Origin: an uncultured Eggerthellaceae bacterium
Lineage (GTDB): Bacteria > Actinomycetota > Coriobacteriia > Coriobacteriales > Eggerthellaceae
Assembly (NCBI GenBank): GCA_910588905.1
Contig: CAJURZ010000020.1
Span: 1-44,798, forward strand
Length of the DNA stretch: 44,798 nt
Direction: 5' to 3'
Shown: piece by piece, positions 8,212 through 14,102 of the stretch
How positions within the stretch are numbered: position 1 is the stretch's first letter
Layout: the number at the start of each line of letters is the position of its first letter
Notes under the pieces: generated by a model
Told to the model about the DNA's origin: nothing
Databases searched by the model: none
What the model saw: the letters and a program-made list of their open reading frames with translations, nothing else
Made by a program: the position numbers and the translations under genes

Positions 8212-8777
8212 GGCTTCAGGAACAGGATGTTGTTGATGCTGCGTAGACCTGCCTGCTCGTCCGCTTCTTGCCAGTCATTGTCTACCAGCTCATAGTCAAG
8301 ATTGACCGTTTCGTCCTTGATGGGAAGGTTGTTGAGATCGGCCATCAGCTTTTGGCCTGCGGCATCGTATTTCTCTTCCTGGGACATGGTGGCGAAGGTG
8401 GGGTCATCGGCTAGGGTGGCGGTGATATCGCTGATCATGGCGAAGTAGTCCTGGTAGCTCTTGCCCGCGAAGGTCATGGTCACTACAGCGGTGTCCCCGT
8501 TCACGGTGATGTCATCTATGGCATAGTCGAACCCATCCACCACGGCGGTGGCGAATGCTTCGTTGTCTATCCCCAGCTTGGTGAGGCTTTCATTCTCCAG
8601 GGCGGAGATGATCCCAGAGAGTGCCTCATCTTCGGCATCTTTATACTTGTCGTATTTGGCGGTCACGGCTTGCCGGATGAGCTCTTCATCACTGGGGCCA
8701 CAGCCAGGAAGAACGGCCACGACGCCTGCCAGGAGGACGCAGCAGCTAAGAGCAGCGATGATCTTCTTGAGGGTCAT
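8208..8777 (-). CDS. predicted lipoprotein
   Basis: This 189-residue precursor has a lipoprotein signal: positively charged MTLKK, a hydrophobic stretch (IIAALSCCVLLAGVVAV) and the lipobox LPGC, followed by an acidic helical segment (PSDEELIRQAVTAKYDKYKD). The mature part has alternating helix and strand (DDITVNGDTAVVTMTFAGKS), reminiscent of small NTF2-like or DUF4878/DUF5105-type lipoproteins, but the match is not certain. The ATG at 8777 has GAAAGGAA upstream. An earlier in-frame Met would add 20 residues without a signal character. It sits downstream of the thioredoxin gene on the same strand, with a palindrome (8806-8819) between them. Confidence 0.82.
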   Translation of the reverse strand: MTLKKIIAALSCCVLLAGVVAVLPGCGPSDEELIRQAVTAKYDKYKDAEDEALSGIISALENESLTKLGIDNEAFATAVVDGFDYAIDDITVNGDTAVVTMTFAGKSYQDYFAMISDITATLADDPTFATMSQEEKYDAAGQKLMADLNNLPIKDETVNLDYELVDNDWQEADEQAGLRSINNILFLKP

Positions 8778-8805
8778 GGGCGTTCCTTTCAATATGATGG
8801 TTCCG

Positions 8806-8819
8806 CGGGAGCGCTCCCG
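8806..8819. repeat. 14-bp perfect palindrome
   Basis: CGGGAGCGCTCCCG is a perfect palindrome in the 93-base gap between the thioredoxin gene and the lipoprotein gene, both on the minus strand. It could be a loop-less terminator stem or an operator for the lipoprotein gene. No T-run follows. Confidence 0.4.
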
Positions 8820-8870
8820 AGGGAGGATTTCCGCCAAGAGGAGTCTACGGCAAACGCGCGGCTAGGGCCG

Positions 8871-9179
8871 TCAGCTGGCCATGGAGAGGAGTGTTTCTTC
8901 GGTCTGTTCGCCCGTTCTCGTCTCTTGGAGCGAGCCGTCCACGAAGAGCACATAGGTGGGGAACCCGTTGGGGGCGTACTCGGAGGCCAATTCAGAAGAT
9001 TGGTCTACGTCAACCTGGTACACGGCGCACTGGCCAGCCACCTTCGCCGCCACATCATCTAGGATGGGCTGCATGCGCTGGCAGTGGGGGCACCAGGTAG
9101 CGAAGAATTCAACGAGGACCCTTCCCTCAGACTCGAGCACTTTTGAACCGAAATCCGTACTATTCAATACCTCTTGCAT
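8871..9179 (-). CDS. thioredoxin-like protein with CPHC active site
   Basis: This 102-residue protein has the thioredoxin fold: VLVEFFATWCPHCQRM with the redox pair Cys30/Cys33, and the cis-proline loop NGFPTYVLFV (Pro74). It reduces or exchanges disulfides in the cytosol, since no signal peptide is present. The dipeptide between the cysteines is PH as in DsbA, rather than GP as in classical thioredoxin, which predicts a more oxidising redox potential (known trend; inference for this protein). AAGGAGG lies six bases before the ATG. It is divergent from the deformylase-like gene and upstream of the lipoprotein gene. Confidence 0.92.
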   Translation of the reverse strand: MQEVLNSTDFGSKVLESEGRVLVEFFATWCPHCQRMQPILDDVAAKVAGQCAVYQVDVDQSSELASEYAPNGFPTYVLFVDGSLQETRTGEQTEETLLSMAS

Positions 9180-9413
9180 GGTAAGCCTCCTTGCGGTGCA
9201 GTTCGAGCAGATACGATGAGTTAGCGAACAGCATGGTAGGTGCGCTCTGCCAATGCCAAAGGAGGATCAAGCAACGCTTTTCCAAGCGCTTCCGATTCGT
9301 TAATGCAGCGTTACGCATTCCCCTGACATGCGGGTGCCTGAAGGATTCCCCCAGAGGCAGTGCGGGTGGTATAGTGTTCCCCACATTGCCAAGGATCAAG
9401 GAAGGTAAGAACT

Positions 9414-9833
9414 GTGGTCAAAGATATCGTGAAGGATGCTGAAGTCCTGTCAAAGCCCTGCGAGAAGGCCACCATTGATGATATGCCCATCGTACAAGAC
9501 CTGCTAGACACGGCGGAAGCCATGGAAGATGTGGCAGGGCTCACGGCGAACCAGATCGGTGAGGCGAAGTGCGTTGCCATCTATCTGGCAGATGACGATC
9601 AAATGAAGCCCATCTTCAACCCGAAGCTCGTGAAGGCGCTCTATCCCGTGAAGATGGAAGAGGAGTGCTTCTCTGTAGACGGTGCTCATAAGGTCACGCG
9701 CTTCGAATGTGCCACCATTGCCTATGAGGAACCCGTGGATGGCAAGCTGGTGGCTCGCAAGCGTGAGTTCCATGGGCGAGAGTCCCAGATCATCCAGCAC
9801 GTGATAGACCACTGCAAGGGCAAGGTCATCTAG
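9414..9833 (+). CDS. peptide deformylase-like protein, catalytic Glu replaced
   Basis: Peptide deformylase removes the formyl group from nascent proteins using metal held by a Cys and two His. This 139-residue protein keeps motif 1 as GLTANQIG (42-49; canonical GLAANQIG), motif 2 as EECFS (83-87, Cys85 the metal ligand; canonical EGCLS) and the two histidines of motif 3, but motif 3 reads QHVIDH (128-133) instead of QHEIDH. The general-base glutamate is therefore Val130. All three metal ligands are present, so it may bind metal without normal deformylase turnover, or act on something else. It is slightly shorter than typical enzymes. The start is GTG at 9414 with AAGGAAGG upstream. A true def gene is presumably elsewhere in the genome (inference). 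Confidence 0.85.
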   Translation: MVKDIVKDAEVLSKPCEKATIDDMPIVQDLLDTAEAMEDVAGLTANQIGEAKCVAIYLADDDQMKPIFNPKLVKALYPVKMEEECFSVDGAHKVTRFECATIAYEEPVDGKLVARKREFHGRESQIIQHVIDHCKGKVI

Positions 9834-9911
9834 CCTCAGCGCCCTGGACGGAGGCACCTGAAGGGGCCGTTCGCTCGGCAGGAGACCCACGTTCCGAAGG
9901 GCGTTCAGCCT

Positions 9912-10820
9912 ATGACTACCCACGTGACTAACCCTAAAGAGCAGCGCACCCGCCGTGTAGAGCGTGTGCTATGGGTGGTGCTCGTGCTGAACTTGGCAGT
10001 GGCAGCTGCCAAGTTCTTCTATGGTTTGGCGTCTGGCTCTGCTTCTATGCAGGCTGATGGCATCCACTCCATCTTCGATACCTTGGGTAATGTAGTGGGG
10101 TTGGTGGGCATTGCGTTAGCGGCACGGCCTGCAGATGAAGGACATCCCTACGGCCATTCGAAGTTCGAGACCTATGGCTCTTTGATCATCGGTGTGCTAC
10201 TTCTGGTAGCAGCCTTCGAGGTGGGCACGGGGGCTGTAGAGCGTCTGACCAGTGGCCATTACACTGCTCAGGTGACAGCGGTGTCCTTTGGCGTGATGGT
10301 GGGTACGCTGGCAGTGAATCTGGGGGTGTCGTTTGCAGAGCGGCGGGCGGGCAGGTGTCTGGGATCAGAGATACTTCAAGCGGACGCGGCTCACACCTTA
10401 TCGGATGCCTTTGTATCTATTGGCGTCATCGTAGGCCTTATCTTCGTTAGCGTGGGCTTTCCCATGGCCGATCCCATTGCTGCGCTGATCGTCACTCTGT
10501 TCATCTTGCTCTCAGCTATAGGGGTCTTTCGTCAGGCGTTTCGAACGCTGTCCGATCACGCGCGGATATCGGCCGAGGACATCACGAAGACGGCGGAAGG
10601 GGTGCCGTTTGTTCACCAAGTCCATGGGGTGCGCACGCGGGGGACGGAATCTGAGGTGTATGTGGATCTGCATCTTCTGGTAGATCCAGCCATGACGGTG
10701 GCCGAGGCACACCAGGTGGGGGACTGCATAGAGGCGGCCGTCAAGGCGGTCCATCCGGAGGTGCAGGAGGTGCTCGTGCATATCGAGCCGGACACGGAAG
10801 CGGAGCGGCAGGAGGCCTGA
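9912..10820 (+). CDS. cation diffusion facilitator (CDF) metal exporter
   Basis: This 302-residue protein has the CDF layout: six membrane helices (about 20-210) and a cytosolic C-terminal domain (about 215-300). Zinc/iron-site motifs are visible in helix 2 (ADGIHSIFDTLGN, Asp-x3-6-Asp type) and helix 5 (ADAAHTLSDA, HxxxD). HPYGHSKFE after helix 2 is the typical family loop. CDF proteins expel Zn2+, Fe2+, Co2+ or Mn2+ by proton antiport. The DxxxD/HxxxD set fits Zn/Fe. The start ATG has a modest GAAGGGC site 12 bases upstream. It follows the deformylase-like gene after 78 bases on the same strand. Confidence 0.93.
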   Translation: MTTHVTNPKEQRTRRVERVLWVVLVLNLAVAAAKFFYGLASGSASMQADGIHSIFDTLGNVVGLVGIALAARPADEGHPYGHSKFETYGSLIIGVLLLVAAFEVGTGAVERLTSGHYTAQVTAVSFGVMVGTLAVNLGVSFAERRAGRCLGSEILQADAAHTLSDAFVSIGVIVGLIFVSVGFPMADPIAALIVTLFILLSAIGVFRQAFRTLSDHARISAEDITKTAEGVPFVHQVHGVRTRGTESEVYVDLHLLVDPAMTVAEAHQVGDCIEAAVKAVHPEVQEVLVHIEPDTEAERQEA

Positions 10821-10838
10821 GTCCGGCTGCACGTTGCT

Positions 10839-10844
10839 TATAAT
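10839..10844 (+). promoter_or_regulatory. -10 box for the ABC binding protein gene
   Basis: A perfect TATAAT with TGC just upstream (TGCTTATAAT) lies 37 bases before the GTG start of the substrate-binding protein gene. The -35 region would overlap the end of the CDF gene and is weak. Confidence 0.55.
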
Positions 10845-10881
10845 CACCTTTCCATTGGTTCTCGAGAGTTCGGGGGTATCC

Positions 10882-11922
10882 GTGAAGAAAAGAACGCTTC
10901 TCTTCCTATTGGCGGCATGCTTGAGTACATTCCTGGTAGCTAGCTTGACGGCTTGCTCGGATGAGACTTCCTCCCCCGATGCTTCGGGGGCATCAAAGGC
11001 TTCAGACGTTCCGGTGCGTATCGGCACGATGCCCACGGAGGATATCCTGCCTCTGTGGATAGCGGAGCAGGATGGCTTGTTCGCTGAGGCGGGCGTGAAC
11101 GCCGAGGTCATCTCGTTCGACTCCGCCCAGAGCCTTTCTGCGGCCATCACGGCAGGCGAAGTGGACATGGCTATGACCGATATCATGCGGGCGGTGAAGC
11201 TTTGCGAATCCGGGGCTCCGGTGGTGCTGGAGTGGGTCACGCTGGGAGAGACGGCCGATCAAGGCCGATTCGGCGTGCTGGCTCCGGCTGATGCGCCCTA
11301 CAACACGCTGACGGAGATGGCTACCTTTGGAGCTAGCGAAGAAGCACCCGAAGGCTTCGGTGTGGGCGTGGGCGCGAATACCGTGCCGGAATACGTATTC
11401 GATATGCTGTGCGAAGAGACTGGACTTGCGCCGGGTGCTATCCCTGCGGTGGAGGTGGCCAGTCTGCCGGAGCGCTATGGGCTCGTGGCAAGCGGGAACT
11501 TAGGCGGTGCTGCACTGCCTGCGTCTCTGCTCACGCTGGGAGAGGCTTCGGGGTTGAAGCTCCTTGCTGATGACACGGCAGGAGAGAATCTTTCGCAATC
11601 CGTTATGGTGGCTCGCGCAGCGTTCGCTGAAGAGCACCGTGCGGAAGTGGAGGCGGTAGCCGAGGCCTGGAATGCGGCAGTGGCTCTGTGCGCTGAGAAC
11701 CCGGATGCTTACCGGGAGCTGCTGGCAGAGAAGGCGAACATCAACCCGTCCATTGTGGAGAGCTATCCCATTAGTAGTTATCCGATGGCATTGCAGGACG
11801 CTCAGATGCTACGCCCCGCCTTGGAGATGGTAGAGCCGGTGCTTCAATGGATGAAGCAGAAGGGCTACGGCGGCGAAGGCGTGAGCTATGACGCTGCTAC
11901 GGGTGCATTTACGGTTGGATAG
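10882..11922 (+). CDS. ABC transporter substrate-binding lipoprotein (SsuA/ThiY/NMT1 type)
   Basis: This 346-residue lipoprotein precursor starts KKRTLLFLLAACLSTFLVAS and has the lipobox LTAC with Cys25. The mature domain has the NMT1/SsuA-like fold: PVRIGTMPTEDILPLWIAEQ at its N-terminus, then FAEAGVNAEVISFDSAQSL and the AAITAGEVDMAMTDI segment that lines the ligand cleft. Relatives bind sulfonates, nitrate, taurine or thiamine precursors, and the ligand is not predictable here. The GTG at 10882 is chosen because it has GGGGG upstream and opens directly into the signal peptide. The permease gene follows after 14 bases. Confidence 0.9.
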   Translation: MKKRTLLFLLAACLSTFLVASLTACSDETSSPDASGASKASDVPVRIGTMPTEDILPLWIAEQDGLFAEAGVNAEVISFDSAQSLSAAITAGEVDMAMTDIMRAVKLCESGAPVVLEWVTLGETADQGRFGVLAPADAPYNTLTEMATFGASEEAPEGFGVGVGANTVPEYVFDMLCEETGLAPGAIPAVEVASLPERYGLVASGNLGGAALPASLLTLGEASGLKLLADDTAGENLSQSVMVARAAFAEEHRAEVEAVAEAWNAAVALCAENPDAYRELLAEKANINPSIVESYPISSYPMALQDAQMLRPALEMVEPVLQWMKQKGYGGEGVSYDAATGAFTVG

Positions 11923-11936
11923 GCAGTAGGGCTGCT

Positions 11937-12662
11937 GTGAATCGAGCGCTGGGGTATGTGTGGGGAACGCTGTTCGTTCTGGCGTCGTGGTGGTTGTTGG
12001 CTGCTTGCGTGGGTTCGCCTGCATTGCCGGGGCCGGTTCAGACGGTGCACGAACTGGGGGCGAACGCGGGGGCGCTGCTGCCCCAAACGGCTATCAGCCT
12101 TGAGCGCTTGCTAGCAGGGCTTGCCTTCGGTGCGCTGATAGGGGCACCCATAGGCCTATTGGCCGGGATGAAGCCCTTGGTTGATCGGCTCGTCTCACCG
12201 GTCCTCTACATCCTCTTCCCCGTACCCAAGATCGTGTTCCTCCCCGTGCTCTTCGTGTTCTTCGGCCTGGGGGGGCAGGCGAAGGTGATCCTCATCGTCA
12301 TAGCCGTGGCGTTCCAGATGATGGTGACGATGCGTGATGCTGCTCGTGAGGTTCCTGTGGGCCAGATAGAGGCCATGCGGTCGTTGGGGGGCAATGGGTG
12401 GTTGGTGTTCCTCCATGTGGTGGTGCCCTCCACGTTGCCCTACCTGTTCTCAGGGTTGCGGGTGAGCACGGGCACGGCGGTGGCCATTTTGTTCATAGGG
12501 GAATCTATGGCAGGATCAACGGGGCTGGGGTATTACATCATGCATTCGTGGTCCATGCTGGAGTATGCGCGGATGTTCTCGGGCATCGTGACCCTGGCGA
12601 TAGTGGGTGTGGTGCTGTACGAGGTGTTCGACCTGGCTGAACGCAAGCTCGCAGCCCGGTAG
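11937..12662 (+). CDS. ABC transporter permease (SsuC/TauC type)
   Basis: This 241-residue inner-membrane protein has about six helices and the binding-protein-dependent permease signature: AAREVPVGQIEAMRSLGGNG (the EAA loop that contacts the ATPase), then VVVPSTLPYLFSGLR. It would pair with the lipoprotein upstream. No ATPase gene follows: the next genes are a toxin-antitoxin pair. The transporter must therefore use an ATPase encoded elsewhere, or the locus has lost it. The start is a GTG directly after the binding protein gene. Confidence 0.9.
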   Translation: MNRALGYVWGTLFVLASWWLLAACVGSPALPGPVQTVHELGANAGALLPQTAISLERLLAGLAFGALIGAPIGLLAGMKPLVDRLVSPVLYILFPVPKIVFLPVLFVFFGLGGQAKVILIVIAVAFQMMVTMRDAAREVPVGQIEAMRSLGGNGWLVFLHVVVPSTLPYLFSGLRVSTGTAVAILFIGESMAGSTGLGYYIMHSWSMLEYARMFSGIVTLAIVGVVLYEVFDLAERKLAAR

Positions 12663-12769
12663 GGCAAGCTAGCGATCTTTGGGGGCTCTGGATAGCTGAT
12701 GGATCGATGAGAGGATCTAGACTCAGTATGAGTGCGCTCTCTCGGATCATTGATGTAATGAATTTGTTA

Positions 12770-12798
12770 TTGAATCATGTATTCTATAAGACTATACT
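12770..12798 (+). promoter_or_regulatory. promoter of the toxin-antitoxin operon
   Basis: TTGAAT (12770-12775) and TATACT (12793-12798) are separated by exactly 17 bases in an AT-rich stretch that stands out from the surrounding GC-rich DNA. Transcription would start near 12805, giving a short leader with AAGGAG before the antitoxin ATG. Autoregulation by the antitoxin is expected for this family. Confidence 0.7.
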
Positions 12799-12834
12799 CT
12801 GATATCAAAGAGTGCCTTTTAAGGAGATGATCCT

Positions 12835-13140
12835 ATGGCAACCTCACTGGCTCCTCTGCCTCTGATTCGTCCCATCACTGACTTGCGCACCCATCTGAAT
12901 GACGTTTGCGAACAAGCTACCGAGAGCATGGAGCCGGTTGTGCTCACGAAGAACGGAGTCGCTTCTTACGTGCTCATGGACAGCAACGCCTACGATGCTT
13001 CTCAGCAACGGAATCGCATCTATCTTGCACTCAAAGAGGCTGAACTGGAAGAGGAGTATCATCCAGAGACCGTCAGTGGCGAAAAGGTGCGATCGAAGCT
13101 CGATGAGATCTTCGCACTCTTGGATGAAGATCATGCTTGA
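12835..13140 (+). CDS. Phd/YefM-family antitoxin
   Basis: This 101-residue protein has the Phd/YefM N-terminal DNA-binding fold (about 10-60): PLIRPITDLRTHLNDVCEQA, then EPVVLTKNGVASYVLMDSNAY, the standard family signature. The C-terminal acidic tail (AELEEEYHPETVSGEKVRSKL and beyond) would wrap and neutralise the toxin. AAGGAG precedes the ATG. The toxin gene starts within its last codons, 8 bases before the end, the usual coupled arrangement. Confidence 0.93.
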   Translation: MATSLAPLPLIRPITDLRTHLNDVCEQATESMEPVVLTKNGVASYVLMDSNAYDASQQRNRIYLALKEAELEEEYHPETVSGEKVRSKLDEIFALLDEDHA

Positions 13141-13444
13141 AGAAGAGTGGAGCCAGCGGGCTGAGTTGGATATACAGTCCATCGTCATCTTCTTAGCTGT
13201 GGAATGCAAGAATCTGCAGGCTGCTCGAAAAGCGGAAGAGAAGATATTAGCTGCCATTGACATGCTCAAGGAATTCCCTGATATGGGCGGCACGCTGAAA
13301 GATGACAGCCTGAAACGCAGCTATCGGACGATGCTCGTTCATCCCTACGTGATCTACTACACGTATGATGAAAAGACCTTGATCATACGACGTGTCTTAC
13401 ATCAGCGTCAGGCCTTGGATACGTATGCCCTGGTCGATTTCTAG
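13133..13444 (+). CDS. RelE/ParE-family toxin
   Basis: This 103-residue protein is the partner of the Phd-type antitoxin. The C-terminal strand pattern YRTMLVHPYVIYYTYDEKTL followed by IIRRVLHQRQ is characteristic of the ParE/RelE toxin superfamily, as is the N-terminal helical segment with SQRAELDIQSIVIFL. RelE members cut mRNA on the ribosome and ParE members poison gyrase. The sequence reads more like ParE, but the target is not certain. The ATG at 13133 overlaps the antitoxin gene by 8 bases. An upstream start would run through the antitoxin gene in another frame and is rejected. Confidence 0.9.
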   Translation: MLEEEWSQRAELDIQSIVIFLAVECKNLQAARKAEEKILAAIDMLKEFPDMGGTLKDDSLKRSYRTMLVHPYVIYYTYDEKTLIIRRVLHQRQALDTYALVDF

Positions 13445-13470
13445 CGAAATGGTGCATGAGGCAACGAAGG

Positions 13471-13546
13471 TTTACGCATAAATGCTCAGGGCGTATAATC
13501 CAACTCAACGGAAGCCCGTACTATCTCGCGGGCAGCGCCGTTTTTT
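13471..13546 (+). ncRNA. orphan promoter followed at once by a terminator-like hairpin
   Basis: TTTACG (13471-13476) and TATAAT (13494-13499) with a 17-base spacer form a strong promoter, but no plus-strand gene follows for 3 kb. The predicted transcript would begin near 13506 and immediately fold: AACGG (13507-13511) with CCGTT (13538-13542) and GCCCG (13514-13518) with CGGGC (13529-13533), then TTTTTT. It may make a very short RNA, or run through to the next hairpins and oppose the minus-strand ferredoxin gene. Confidence 0.4.
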
Positions 13547-13550
13547 GGGA

Positions 13551-13574
13551 GGGGAGTAGTTGTGGCTACTCCCC
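13551..13574. repeat. perfect 9-bp hairpin
   Basis: GGGGAGTAG (13551-13559) and CTACTCCCC (13566-13574) form a perfect stem with a six-base loop. It lies in the convergent gap between the toxin gene and the minus-strand ferredoxin gene and may serve as a transcription end for either side. This gap (13445-13730) contains no supported protein gene. Confidence 0.5.
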
Positions 13575-13670
13575 ATCCTCTTTCCGGCTCCGTCCTTTGC
13601 GTGCTCTGGATATAAGCTCGATTGCCGCTTTGATCAGGTTCAAGGTGGCAGTCGCAAGCCCGATATGAAC

Positions 13671-13697
13671 AGACCCGAGGTAGGGAACCTCGGGTCT
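13671..13697 (-). terminator. likely terminator stem of the minus-strand Mo-enzyme operon
   Basis: AGACCCGAGGT (13671-13681) and ACCTCGGGTCT (13687-13697) form a perfect 11-bp GC-rich stem with a five-base loop, 34 bases beyond the stop codon of the ferredoxin subunit. The following T-run is poor, so termination efficiency is uncertain. Confidence 0.55.
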
Positions 13698-13730
13698 GCG
13701 GAGAGGGAATCTGCGAAGCTGAGGGAGCAG

Positions 13731-14102
13731 CTAGATGATCTGGTCCTTCGGACCGGGAGAGAACAGAACGCACTTCTTGATATAAGCCATCTTCCGGGCC
13801 AGATCCTCTACGTCACCGTATTCCATGACCTTCGCTTGGCAGTTATGTACGCAGGAAGGCAGCTTACCTGCCTCTAAGCGATCGATGCAGAGATCGCACA
13901 GATCCGTAGTCACGGGGATGTAGAAATAATCCCAGGTACCGTCTGGTTCTTGGCTAGGGCCATACTGCATAACGGAGATGCCGCAGTGGCCATAGCCATA
14001 GTCATGCTCACGCTTGCAAGCTACTTCGCAGGCATGGCAGCCGGTGCAGTAGTCATACTGGATCAGAAGACCTTTACTTGATATCGAGGTGCTTGCGCTC
14101 AT
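13731..14102 (-). CDS. 4Fe-4S ferredoxin subunit of Mo-enzyme 1
   Basis: This 123-residue electron-transfer protein has CxxCxxCxxxC at the N-terminus (YCTGCHACEVACKREH; Cys19, 22, 25, 29) and a second set LCDLCIDRLEAGKLPSCVHNC (CxxC-x11-CxxxC), enough for two [4Fe-4S] clusters. It is about half the size of the usual four-cluster NrfC/DmsB subunits. It lacks a signal peptide, so it should work in the cytosol, passing electrons to the large subunit encoded just upstream. The ATG at 14102 lies 29 bases inside the end of the large-subunit gene, indicating translational coupling. No closer start codon exists before the cluster motif. Paralogues occur at 21601 and 24807. Confidence 0.9.
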   Translation of the reverse strand: MSASTSISSKGLLIQYDYCTGCHACEVACKREHDYGYGHCGISVMQYGPSQEPDGTWDYFYIPVTTDLCDLCIDRLEAGKLPSCVHNCQAKVMEYGDVEDLARKMAYIKKCVLFSPGPKDQII

